Both the position numbers and the translations under genes were made by a program. DNA of 64,000 bases. Origin: Zygnema cylindricum (taxonomy: Eukaryota > Streptophyta > Zygnematophyceae > Zygnematales > Zygnemataceae). How positions within the stretch are numbered: position 1 is the stretch's first letter; the number at the start of each line of letters is the position of its first letter. The stretch spans positions 99,898 through 163,897 of the forward strand of contig JBBHKE010002976.1 of assembly GCA_037447655.1 (NCBI GenBank), given 5' to 3'. The notes beneath the pieces are model-generated. The model saw nothing but the letters and a program-made list of their open reading frames with translations. It was not told the DNA's origin and searched no databases. Positions 46,470 through 56,545 of this stretch are shown piece after piece.

Positions 46470-46945
46470 AATTGATCATCGCAATGATTATTTAGTATTT
46501 TGGTTGCGCGCAGTCGCTTACGTCACTTTGTCAAAAATTGTACATTTAAAGTACACATTGGTACAAGTTAAGTACCGAGCCATACTAATTACAATTCGTT
46601 ACAGTAGATTTCAATTTTGCGGCAGCCAACATGTGCTCGAGGTGGAGCTCTCGTAAAGTGAGAAAGTGACTGTGCGCAGCACTTTTATTTACATGTGGTT
46701 GCCGCAGTGCTGTTACCGTAAATCTTGACTGGCCGTGTGAATTGTTGATTTTGATATGACGGTCGACGTTCACAATCACGGCAAACTTTTAACCGGTCGT
46801 TACAATAAAGTCGAAGTTGTTCAACTGATTGACCGTCAAATTTAAACAACGATACTGTACCAAATGTGTACTTTAAATGTACAATTTTTGACAAAGTGAC
46901 GTAAGTGACTGCGCGCAACCAAAATACTTACTGCGATGATCAATT
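46470..46945. mobile_element. Foldback element between the two tRNA-Gln genes
   Basis: Ends start AATTGATCATCGCA in inverted orientation. The arms stay nearly identical for about 100 bp (TTTTGGTTGCGCGCAGTC, ACGTCACTTTGTCAAAAA, TTTAAAGTACACATT). Shorter internal inverted matches follow (GCGGCAGCCAACATGT against ACATGTGGTTGCCGC). No coding capacity is seen. This is a foldback/MITE-like element inserted between two near-identical tRNA genes. Confidence 0.75.
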
Positions 46946-47075
46946 TGTACCAAAATTTAAGAACAGTAAAACATGTGCCATATAGATGCACTGAAAGCCG
47001 TTTATTACTAAAAGTTTATAAATGATTTTGTATAAATAGTTTATTAGATTAATTATTTGAACCTTATTCAACACC

Positions 47076-47147
47076 GGTTCTATGGTGTAGTGGTTAGCAC
47101 TCTGGACTTTGAATCCAGTGACCTGGGTTCAAATCCCGGTAGAACCT
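47076..47147 (+). tRNA. trnQ-UUG: tRNA-Gln (anticodon TTG), second copy
   Basis: It differs from the copy at 45,887 only by one compensatory pair in the anticodon stem (CTGGA/TCCAG in place of CTAGA/TCTAG). Such a coupled change argues that both genes are functional. The A box TGGTGTAGTGG and B box GGTTCAAATCC are intact. The first T run downstream is about 35 bp away. Confidence 0.97.
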
Positions 47148-47269
47148 TACCTACGAATCAATGATCTCCAATTCTCAGTGCTTTTCTGTTTTCCAATGAT
47201 CCACACCCCTGCTTAACCACACTTCTGCTTTCCAATCTGCCGATGAAGATCTACCACAGAGCTTGTTTC

Positions 47270-48530
47270 TAGCGTGTGCCCTCTACAGTTTGAAATAAAA
47301 AAATCGATAAAAATTTTGGCGAGCTTAAAAAAAAAAGTGTATTTATTCAACACGTCAGATCTACAATCACCTAAGCAAAGGTGCATCCATTGCCGATTTT
47401 GGAAAGATCTTTTACAGAAAGGGAATTCTTCTTCTTGTGGAGAAAACCTATCTGGGGGAAAACTTCATCTCTTTTGTCAGCGACAAGAAGAGAATAGGGC
47501 ATCACTGGAAGAAGAAGGCGATGATTTGGAACGGGGAAAGACGACGAGTGGAGAGAACCATGTGAGAAAGGAGCCTGCATTTCCAAAGGGGAGAAATGAC
47601 AGCTCCACTGGCCCTGCTGCTGGTCGGGGCTTTGGCTACAGAGTGACACGTGGCAGGCAAGTATTGGAGGATGGTTGTCAAACAGAACAGAACCGGCCAG
47701 CGGTGTCTCTTGTGGAAGCATCAGGAGCCAATCAGAGCATTCTAAAACCGGACCCACCGCCTCCTCCGCCATGTGGCCGCGACAAGTGACCGTGACACGT
47801 GGCAGTGACATGTGGATGTGACACGTGTAAGAACAAAGTTTGAGGAGATCTCACGTGCAACAATGGAGCGGTTGGGAGTCGTCGGTGAAAGGAGAGGGGT
47901 TGGAGCTGCTCTCAGCAATGATGCCGAAGAGAGGGGTAAGCGGGAGGAGAGGGACAGGGCAGTTGATTGGAAGAGGGCAGGGGAGATAGGGGAGGGTTCG
48001 AAGTGAAGGAAGAGGGAGAGGGGGAGATAGGGAGAGTGGAGGATGGGAAAGCAAGGAATGATGGGAGAGGGAGGAGTAGAGGGGACGAGGGGTTTGCAGA
48101 TCAATAGTTATTTCAAAAATAAAAGTAAGAGGGAGAGGAGAAGAGGAGAGGGAAGGGAAAAGATAAGAGGTTATGGACGTGTGTGTGATAGAAATGAATG
48201 CTCACGTCATCTTTTTTGCTTTTTTTTTTCTACTTTTTGAGCTACAATTTGTGCGGGATTTTAATGTCTTTTTTTTACAGTTTTCAGTTCCTTTTCTCTC
48301 TCTCCCTTCTTTTTTGGGTTTTCAAATGCCAGATCGACTTCCCCAACACACTGAAATTTAAAAGGGGCAAATAAGACCGTCCTTTTTTTGGAGTCTTTGG
48401 CGGTTTTGCTTTCGGCTGCAGCAACTCTCCCGTCCGAATTTTCGCAAAGAGTAATTTTCGCCGGAGGAGCCAATTTCTCTGCTTGGGTTACCGCTTGGTT
48501 GATACTTTATTTGGAAAAGAGTATAATTTT
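47270..48530. other. Unassigned GC-richer island with conflicting open frames
   Basis: A plus frame, 47,274-47,789, ends in LKPDPPPPPPCGRDK. A plus ATG at 47,863 gives MERLGVVGERRGVG and reaches GTAAGC after 47,935. At 48,390-48,530 both strands are open: plus FAGGANFSAWVTAWLILYLE (hydrophobic) and minus KLAPPAKITLCENSDGR (Lys-rich). I cannot decide strand or family. Three CACGTG cores lie at about 47,649, 47,797 and 47,823. They are bHLH/bZIP G-boxes and could mark a promoter. Confidence 0.25.
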
Positions 48531-49202
48531 TGTATCATAATCACTTCGATATTGCGGATTGATTGATGTGGTCTTTTTCAATCGGGAAATAGGTTTTTTA
48601 TAAGATAGTGTTCTGGAGGATTCGGTTTGTTTGTTTGCTTCTTTAGCGTAATGTAGAAGTTCGTTCAGGCTGTAGTGTGGAAAAATGTGGTACGTAGAAT
48701 TTTTTTGAAATGTGTGTTTTATTTGCGAGCTTTTGTAGAATATTCGTAAATAAAACAAGAAGTTTCTAGAAAATGTATAAGAATTAGAGAGAATTTTGGT
48801 TGCAGAAGAAACAGTGAAAAGGTGTTTAAGTTTTTGTGTACGTAATTTAGTGTGGAAAGCGTGGAAAATGTCCTCCTCTTTTTTCTTTTAAAATATGAGA
48901 AGTTGCCTGTGAGATGGCGGCATATACGTTGTAAAAAATATTTAAAAGTTAATTTCGGATTAATAACTTCAAAGCAACTTCCGTTACTTTTTCAAAAAAA
49001 TCATGCTATGTTGAGAAAATATCATTTGGATGTTGTGAAAGTTGCAAATTGAGTGAACTACATGGACAAACCAATTATTATTCAATTGTTTGTTATAAAT
49101 GTGTTTAAATGTATTTAAGCATTTGAAAAGGAAATGTGTGTTGAAACTCAACTCCTTCGTATCCTTGTTGTTTGTCGTTACTTCACTTTTATCTTGTCTA
49201 TC
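48531..49202. other. AT-rich DNA without a supported gene
   Basis: Only short open frames of AT-rich composition are present. No repeat or regulatory element can be named. Confidence 0.5.
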
Positions 49203-50010
49203 TTGTTGGGTTTTCGCAAAATCCAAGATTCGGTATGTCCCATACTTGGGAAAAATGAGCCACCTAGGGCTTGAACGTGAGGCCTTTCACTTAAGCCATG
49301 AAGTGCGCTACCAGCTCGATGTCAGGTGTGACTTTACCCATTTATTCCAGGCGACTCCGAGTGTACGCATACCACATTACACGTCAGTAGTAAATGCCAA
49401 TTTTGTGGCGGTTCAACACCCCCCCACACGAGGAGGTCGATCAATACGTCTGCAATCCCATTGGCTTTGATACCATGTTGGTTTTTTCCAGAATTCGCGA
49501 TTCGGCATGTCCCATACTCGGGGAAATTGAGTCGCCCAGGGCTCGAACCCGCGGGACCATTTTTACTTAAAGGTGTGAACACGCTAACCATTGCGCCACC
49601 AATTCAATGTTAAGCTCGGCAGTTCTTTACCGACTTATTTCAAGCAGCTTCACGTGTGGGCGTACAACATTACACCCAGGTATTGAACGGCAGCCTCGTG
49701 CCGATTCAACAACCCCCTTTACGAGGAGGTTAGTTAAACATCCACAGTCCCATTGGCTTTATACCATGTCGGATTTCCGCAAAATTCGGGATTCGGTATT
49801 TGTCCCATACTAGAGAAAATTGAGGCGCCCAAGGCTCAAACTTAGGACCTTCCCGTTAAATTGTGAATGCGCTCACCACTGCACCACAGAGCTCGATGTG
49901 GGCCTAGCGGGCCTTTACCATTTTTTTCAGGCGGCTTCGAGTGCGGGCGTACCTTATTACATTGCGATATTGAAGGGGAGCCTCGTGCCAATTCAACATA
50001 TCTTTGGCCT
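49203..50010 (-). mobile_element. Three tandem tRNA-derived SINE-like units
   Basis: Units lie at 49,203-49,477, 49,478-49,768 and 49,769 to about 50,010. Each starts (plus strand) with a TTTTCGCAAAATTCGGGATT-like segment and TGTCCCATACT, and the first two end CCCATTGGCTTTATACCATG-like. On the minus strand each has a split Pol III promoter. In the middle unit the A box TGGCGCAATGGTTAGCG is at 49,600-49,583 and the B box GGGTTCGAGCCC at 49,550-49,539. In unit 3 these read TGGTGCAGTGGTGAGCG and AGTTTGAGCC. The units are 75-85% alike by eye. A conserved body follows (GGCTTCGAGTGCGGGCGTAC, CCTCGTGCCGATTCAACA, ACGAGGAGGT). This is the composition of a tRNA-headed SINE. Tandem head-to-tail copies are unusual. 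Confidence 0.7.
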
Positions 50011-50019
50011 TTTCTTACT

Positions 50020-50576
50020 CTGTGGACTCTTTCTTTATATTTTCCTTACTCGTGTTGGCCTTTCGTGGCCTCTCGTTCAGTAATGTGAAGGAATCGAAAA
50101 TCTACAAGAAAAAATAAAAAAAAATGAATAAGCACCTTTTGCATCATACTTTTAGGAAGAACCACTAATAGGTGTAGTTTCGTGCTTTCAAACTTAAACA
50201 AAGGAAAAGTAAATATCTCCCTAACCTTTGTGTAGTGTTACATGTGTAGTGTTAAACTTATCAGTTTTTATTATGTGTTGATGGGGCATAGAGTTTCCCG
50301 ATGCTTCGTTTCAGTTTTTCAAATCCATTGCTCAATAAACTGTTTTTACAATTCTCCATTTAATCAGAGTGAGACGCTTTTCCCTCTTTCGCTTGGCCTA
50401 CTTATTATTTTTTGTCTTTCTCCTTGCATTTCGTTCTTAATGTACTTACACTTGTGCACTTATGTTGATTTTTGACGTAAAAATAATTTATGTTAGAGGT
50501 ATCTCCGTTTCTACTAAATGTGTCGATAATGAAATTACAATGTTATACTAACGATTTGCTTGCTGTTATTTGTTGG
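50020..50576. other. Intergenic DNA without a supported gene
   Basis: T-rich with short frames. No repeats beyond the tail of the SINE-like array are recognisable. Confidence 0.4.
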
Positions 50577-51028
50577 CAGAGGTCACAAACAATTAACCGA
50601 AATCGTAACCGACCGTTAACCGACCGCCCGCGTCGGATCCGGAACGTGCCAAATTTGGGGGCACAGGCGGACTCGGGTGGTTGATTCACATAAAAAAAAA
50701 ATAGGTTACAATCGAGTCAGCAAAAAACGAAAAAAAAAATGAAATTTTTGTACTGTCCATACTATCCAACATTATTGTGCTTTGTACTCTTGGTATCGTG
50801 GAAGGTATTAAGGAAATGTACCATTAATTTTGTACTTTCGGGTAGTGGCGGGTACGAGTAGTCGCGCGAAATCGAGTTTCGGTTAACATTTATTTTCATA
50901 AACGCGTTTCGGGTAACGAGTAACAATTTAGGAGCGTGACATAACCCAGTCGGGCGTCGAGTACTAAGATTTTGAAAAAAAAAATGGTCGGTTTTAGTTA
51001 TCTAAAATTTTGACTTTTGCGACCTCTG
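50577..51028. mobile_element. hAT-like non-autonomous element 1
   Basis: It starts CAGAGGTC and ends GACCTCTG, the CAG...CTG termini expected of hAT elements. The 8 bp on each side are TTTGTTGG and TTTGGTGG, a target duplication with one mismatch. The left subterminal region repeats AACCGACCGTTAACCGACCG. The right subterminal region reads inward as AAAAGTCAAAATTTTAGATA. No transposase is present (452 bp). Confidence 0.8.
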
Positions 51029-51077
51029 TTTGGTGGTTCTTCACGTCGTCCGATTTTTGTCCGTCCGGACTATTAAT

Positions 51078-51941
51078 CAGAGGTCGCAAAAGTCAAAAAA
51101 TTTCATAACCGAAACCGGCCGCTTTTTTTTTCAAAATCTGAGTAACCGACGCCCGACCGAGTGTTGTCACGCTCCAAAATTGATAACCGTTAACCGACCG
51201 TCGTTTACGAAAAAAAAAAAAACCGAATCTTGATTTTTCGCGACTAACCGTGCCCGCCCGTAAACGAAAAAGTACAAAATTAATCAATGTACGACGGAAT
51301 AAGCCAATAATTACGAATTGTCGCGTTCCCTAAGATTTGCGAAATGATTAGTGTTACTACTGTGTTAGATTTGCGACGCTTTGTCGCGTTCCCTAAGATT
51401 TGCGAAATGAATACTGTACTACCGTGTCAGATTTGCGACGCTCTGTCGCGTTCCCTAAGATTTTCGAAATGAATAGTGTACTACCGTGTCAAATTTGCGA
51501 CGCTTTGTCGCGTTCCCTTTGATTTGCGAAATAAAATAGTTTACTACAGTACCGTGTCAGATTTGCGACGCTAATCATGATGTCACGTACTTCCACGATG
51601 CCAAAGAGTGCAAATTACATGAATGTTGGATTATCTTTTTGTAAGATTCGCGAAATGAATAGTGTTAGTACCGTGTCAGATTTGCGATAGTAATCATAAT
51701 GCCACGTACTTCCACGATACCAAAAGTACAAAGAACAATAATATTGGAAAAAAAAGTACATTTTTTTTTTTTTTTGGTTTTTTGTTTGACCGACCGTAAC
51801 TGACCGTTTTTATTTTCTTGGTGAGTCAACCGACAGTAACCGCCCGACCCCCAAAATTTGGCAACCGAATCCGTTCCGGATCTGGCGCGGGCGGTCGGTT
51901 AACGGTCGGTCACGGTTTCGGTTGACCGTTTGCGACCTCTG
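51078..51941. mobile_element. hAT-like non-autonomous element 2 with internal ~62-bp tandem repeat
   Basis: Termini CAGAGGTC...GACCTCTG are flanked by CTATTAAT and CTATTAGT (8 bp, one mismatch). It belongs to the same family as the element 50 bp to its left, in opposite orientation. Inside, at about 51,318-51,690, a unit with GTCGCGTTCCCTAAGATTTG and CCGTGTCAGATTTGCGACGC repeats about five times at a spacing of about 62 bp. Copies of CATGATGTCACGTACTTCCA occur twice. No transposase frame is seen. Confidence 0.82.
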
Positions 51942-51955
51942 CTATTAGTTAAGCA

Positions 51956-52025
51956 CCACGATGTGATTGTGGTCACGCCAAATCGTCAATACATGATATC
52001 GCCCAAAATCGCACATAAAACCAAC
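51956..52025. repeat. Dispersed ~70-bp repeat, first copy
   Basis: CCACGATGTGATTGTGGT...CCCAAAATCGCAC...AAACCAAC is matched at 59,128-59,195 (CCACGATGTGACTGTGGT...CCCAAAATCGTAC...AAACCAAC) in the same orientation and spacing. It is an unclassified dispersed repeat. Confidence 0.6.
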
Positions 52026-52286
52026 AATACATTCATGAATTTAACGACATCATACAAACATAATATATGGGTACACAGCCTGAGTTTTATTAGTCCGATA
52101 TGTCCATAATAAATAAGGGGACACCTTCGTCTTGAGTCTATACTATTTTCCGTACTTTGGACTGTTTTGTGAATAACCCCATCGGCGATAACAATTTGTT
52201 GGGCCCGGAGTGATATATCGGACTCCCTCGCTGTTTGTAGCGCTTATCGTTACTATCATGTTGAAAAGTTAATCGAAACACAACAC

Positions 52287-52841
52287 TACAACCGTGAATC
52301 ACAATTAGCGTTAATAACACTAATTCGGTGCCCCCAAGTTTTGACCCTCGAACCCAAAATAGAATAAATAACATTAAATGTTTCTTTACATTGTTTAAGG
52401 TACTTTTAAATTAGCGTTAACAACTCTAATACAGTACGTTTTAAATAGAGTGGGATACGGTTAATGCCTGACCGTGCAAAATTGTACCTTATTTATAAAA
52501 AAAGTACAAAGAATGATTTAATGTAATCGCGCGCCCACGTGAAAGTGCACTCCAAAGAACCACGTAACTGCGTTATCATGTAACTACGTTTTCACAACCA
52601 CCTAGTGCAAACGTCATAATGACTTAAAAATGTACGTTCGGTCAATTCTGTACGAGTACCTATTTTCGTGTGAAGATATTCAGCGCGAATAATTATTACG
52701 GAAAGAAACCCAAATTAGAGTTATTGATAAATTAAAGTAATTTTTTTTTTGAGAAAACGAAAAAGCCCAAATTAGAGTTAATAACACTAATTGTTTTTTT
52801 CCACCAATTATTTCTTGACCCTAATTACGATTCACGGTGTA
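52287..52841. repeat. TA-flanked MITE, long form (copy C)
   Basis: It starts TACAACCGTGAATCACAATT and ends TTACGATTCACGGTGTA. The 555-bp body matches copy B in order (CCCCCAAGTTTTGACCCTC, TTAGCGTTAACAACTCTAAT, TACGGAAAGAAACCCAAATT). Confidence 0.75.
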
Positions 52842-52869
52842 CAGTACAACCGTACCCCACTTTTTTTTT

Positions 52870-52996
52870 TTGTGAATCACCCGCCCGAATCCGACCGGCC
52901 CCCAAAATTTGGCACCCGAATCCGTTCCGGATCTGACGCGGGCGGTCGGGTATCGGTCGGGTACGGATTCGGGTACCCGATTGCGACCTCTCACTA
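52870..52996. repeat. Fragment of the hAT-like family
   Basis: GTGAATCACCCGCCCGAATC, CCCAAAATTTGGCACCCGAA and GCGGGCGGTCGGGTATCGG lead to GATTGCGACCTCT. This matches the left 100 bp of the element at 50,577 in inverted orientation. The other terminus is absent. Confidence 0.65.
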
Positions 52997-53239
52997 CAGT
53001 AGCGGGTCCTCTCCCCGGTTGGGCGGTTTCCCCCACTAAAATGTTTAATGTTCACATTTGTTTCCCACCAAAACGTTTCCTTTCAATTTTCGGTTTTTAA
53101 ATTTTTAGCGTTGTTTTCGAAACGCAAGGAATTAATGACGTGTTCTCATAAGAAGTCAATTGGGAGATCGCCAGATTGGAGTCGCAAAGGACCACTCTAT
53201 TGGGTTCCTCCAATCGCGTTGTTGCTTACGACCTAAAGC

Positions 53240-53671
53240 ACCACGTCACGTGTTAATATTCTAAAAATGCGTACTTTGCAAACAGCATAGCAATGGTAAC
53301 ATTCAGCATTATGTGCCAAGATATAATAAAGTCAGACTTGCGTGGGTCCTTAAATCCACGTGGCAAATAATCCTACTTTCCGGCAACAATTACTAGATTG
53401 GAAAAAAGCAAAAAAGTGGTCCTTTGCCACTCCCATCTCGCAATTTACATTCCTGCAAGGACACGTGTCTGATTCTTCGCGGGTCTTGAACAACCCTCTT
53501 TCGAGATGAAAAATCTCCGACAGTCGCCGTACGCGTCGCCGGCAGTCGCCGTACGCGTCGCTGATTTTCCGTGCGACAAAGCAATGCTCCTCCCAAAAGT
53601 ACATAACGGCCAAGCGGCAGCCGGAGAAACCAATCTGCCACTGTCCAATGCCCTTGGCCACCTCCAACTTT

Positions 53672-53680
<9 letters not shown>
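53240..53680 (+). promoter_or_regulatory. Upstream region of the ankyrin-type gene, ACGT-core motifs
   Basis: CACGTCACGTG (about 53,242), CCACGTGGCA (about 53,357) and GACACGTGTC (about 53,460) provide three CACGTG cores within 230 bp. TACGCGTCGCCGGCAGTCGC is directly repeated near 53,529-53,563. Plant bZIP/bHLH factors bind such G-boxes; regulation here is inferred. Confidence 0.4.
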
Positions 53681-53769
<89 letters not shown>

Positions 53770-53771
53770 CT
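53679..53771. repeat. (CT)n microsatellite in the presumed 5' leader
   Basis: An almost uninterrupted CT run ends about 60 bp before the ATG at 53,832. CT-rich leaders are common in plants. Confidence 0.9.
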
Positions 53772-53831
53772 GCAACTCAACCCTACCTGCGCTGCAAGCA
53801 GCATCCGCCTCCTCGTATTTTATTTTAAGCC

Positions 53832-56545
53832 ATGGCCAGAAGTCTCGATTTGTTCGACGACCACAGTGTGATGCGGGAGTCCGACAGTCTCAGTCTGGAA
53901 GGTCGGCGAGTCCACGAGGACGTGCTTCAAGATCTGACGGAGAAATTCGAAAGGATCGAGCTGACTCAGGAAATTCGTCCGGTACGTTCCTTTCTCTCAT
54001 CCCCTTTCTGTTTTTGCTTTTTTTGTTTCCACCGCTGCATGCTCTAGCCAAACTCATATTCTCTCTCACTCTGTCTCTTTGTCAATCTCCCGCCTCAGTT
54101 ATTACTCAGTGCTCGTTTTTCAACTCCTCTCTCCGTTTTATTTCTGCTGCCTTCTTTTCGCTTTGCCATTCTCTCTCTCTCTCTCTCTCCATCTCCTCTC
54201 CTTAGTCTCCTCCTTTGCTCTAAAGCGATTGGTTGGTGAGGAGTTTTGCGCAGATAGAAGCGTCACACGATCTCAGCTGTTACCTAGCCAGACTCTTCCA
54301 ATCAGAATTCTCCGCCCGAGAACTTAGAGACCTCTTAGAAGACAGAGGAGATTCCTGAATGCAAATTCAAGGCACAGCCGCCCTGTCTTTCCTCACACGT
54401 GCCATGCCTTCCATCCCACCTGCCATCTAGGCCTGAGATAGTCAAAAGGGTTTCAGAAGACACAATGCAGTCTTAAATACTGTAGAAATTTGCTTGCATC
54501 CTCGCCAATAGTTTTTGCACGCGTGAAGGAGGTTTTGCCAGCAACCGAAGTTCTGGGAGTGTATCTAGAAATTGAGGCTATTTGACGAAAGAATATTGAT
54601 TCGTTTGCCTCTCTGATGAACGAATGATTATTTTTGGGCTTGTTTCATTCGAACGTTTTTTCTGATTCTTTATTCGTACTTTTCTATCTTAAATGCAGAA
54701 AAACTGGGAGGAATCTTCCTTCATTGGGCTGTGAGTCAGAGAAGAGCGGATGTGATTACAAAACTCCTTCAACATGGAGGTAAGCTTAAATGTCTCTCTC
54801 TCTCCCCCCCCACCCATTCCCCAGTTCGGTTCCCAGAAGTTCTAAGTATTATTGGAATGCTCTAAAAACTGTATGGTCCTTTTTTATTATATTCATTTCT
54901 GTAAGTCTTCATCTTAATTCTGTGTGTAAATGTTTGCAGTTGACCCCTTTGTCCCCAATGATGATGGCTTTTCCGCACTATATATGGCGCAACGTCGTCA
55001 CGACTTGGCTTCCTTCCGCGTTTTAGAGGTTAGCAATTTTCTGCCCATGCACTCCATTTTTCATTTGCCATTTGTTTGGAAGTTAGGTAACACTTACTTT
55101 TAGCCATCATTGACATAATTAAGCATTTTGAGTTTAACATTTTGTCTTTCGCAGGTTTCAAGCTTTTTTTATTCCTTTCTGTCCCCATTTTGTCGTTGCT
55201 GACCGTGTGGACTGCGATGTTTGGGTATTTGTCGCAGCGTTCGATGTCGTATTTTTCCGCAAATGTCATCATCCATGGGGATGAAGGACATGCAGAAATG
55301 AAGTGAGAAATCACTCCTTTTACTTGTTTTTTTGGAGTTTAAAGCTGCATGTTTTATCTCTCACCCCTCGTTGATTTTGAACTAGTTGCTTTTGTGGTTT
55401 CTATATTGTTTGTGTGTGTGTGTATGTATTTCTTGTCTTCTTTAACTTCTTTGCCATCGTTTTTACTTTTGAGTTACTGACCTTATGGACCCTGTTGATC
55501 TTTGTCTATCTTGGATGTCACTTTGTGTGTGATTCTGAGAAATATTTTTGACCCTGATTTTGCATTTTTTTTAATCATTATTGTGAATATTATTGTTGTT
55601 ATTTATTGTCTTAGGTGGATGGATCTGGTTCCACTCGTACGGGAGCCTTCGAAAAGTAATTGGAACGTCACGATTCTTATCCGCGCCCATGAGGAGGTGA
55701 GACTCATGAATAGATGAAGCTGATTGGGGAATCAAAGGCCAATGATTGGTTGCTGAGTCTTATCAGATTCTATTTTGAAGAATCAATTTTTTCATTGAAA
55801 CCATTTCTGAAGCTGTTTACTTTTGTTTAGTATTTTCATAAAAACGGTTTTTTTGTTTTTTTTCTTTTACAAACGAATATGGCTGACATCGATGAAATAA
55901 CTGAAGCTGATTGGCTGCCGATTCTTATCAGGTTTGAAGCTAACAAAATGGATTTAAGGAATTTGGGGAAGAAAAATAAAAGAAAAGAGGATTAATAAAA
56001 TTGGTTTTGCTTTTGGCAGGATTTGGAGCCAGAAGAGTTGTGGGCGGTAGACATATTCCGCTTGGCGCAGGTTTTCCCACAGACTTCCTCTTTCTGCCTC
56101 AAACATCTCTACAGTGGTAAGCTTCATTTCGATAATTCGCTGATTAAACGAAGTTTTGTGCATCTGTACTTTTCTTGTAATGTAACATTCCATGATTCAA
56201 TTTTCTGATCCGACAAATGTGAAATTTTGATTGACATTGGAAGCAGTGGTGTCAGTCAGCTCATGTTCTTCTCTTATTTATTTATTTATTTCTTTATTCA
56301 TAAGAAATCAAATATTTTATTAATGTTGTTTTGCAGGTGAAACTAAGCACCTGACGGTTTTTGCTCCACAAAGAGGCGCATTTCAGAAATTAAACGAGCT
56401 TTTAGAAAAGCATTGCGCGCGAGAAAAAAATGAGATTCTTGCGACAATCCAAATATTTGAGCGCTCGGAGATATTTATTTGTGTAGTGCTAGTCATACTA
56501 TTTTATTGTCTTTTTCCGATGAACATACTTTCTTTGAGTTTGTAA
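53832..56545 (+). CDS. Ankyrin-repeat/transmembrane protein, exon model interrupted
   Basis: Exon 1 is 53,832-53,981 (MARSLDLFDDHSVM, acidic; donor G|GTACGT). A second in-phase exon begins at 54,254 (IEASHDLSCYLARLFQSEFS) but stops at TGA 54,356-54,358. Downstream exons 54,699-54,779, 54,940-55,028, 55,163-55,302, 55,615-55,696, 56,020-56,116 and 56,337-56,545 fit each other in phase. They encode about one and a half ankyrin repeats (FLHWAVSQRRADVITKLLQH, DPFVPNDDGFSALYMAQRRH), a membrane segment (LFLFLSVPILSLLTVW), a soluble part, and a C-terminal hydrophobic anchor (FICVVLVILFYCLF). The first of these needs a phase-1 donor that I cannot find between 53,982 and 54,698. There may be two genes, a missed small exon, a real premature stop, or a sequence error. 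I do not recognise the family; an endomembrane protein is likely. Confidence 0.5.

Noticed and set aside
49099-49470. Plus frames of 60-120 codons across 49.1-50.1 kb
   Set aside because: They arise inside the tandem SINE-like units and are repeated with the units, so they are not independent genes.
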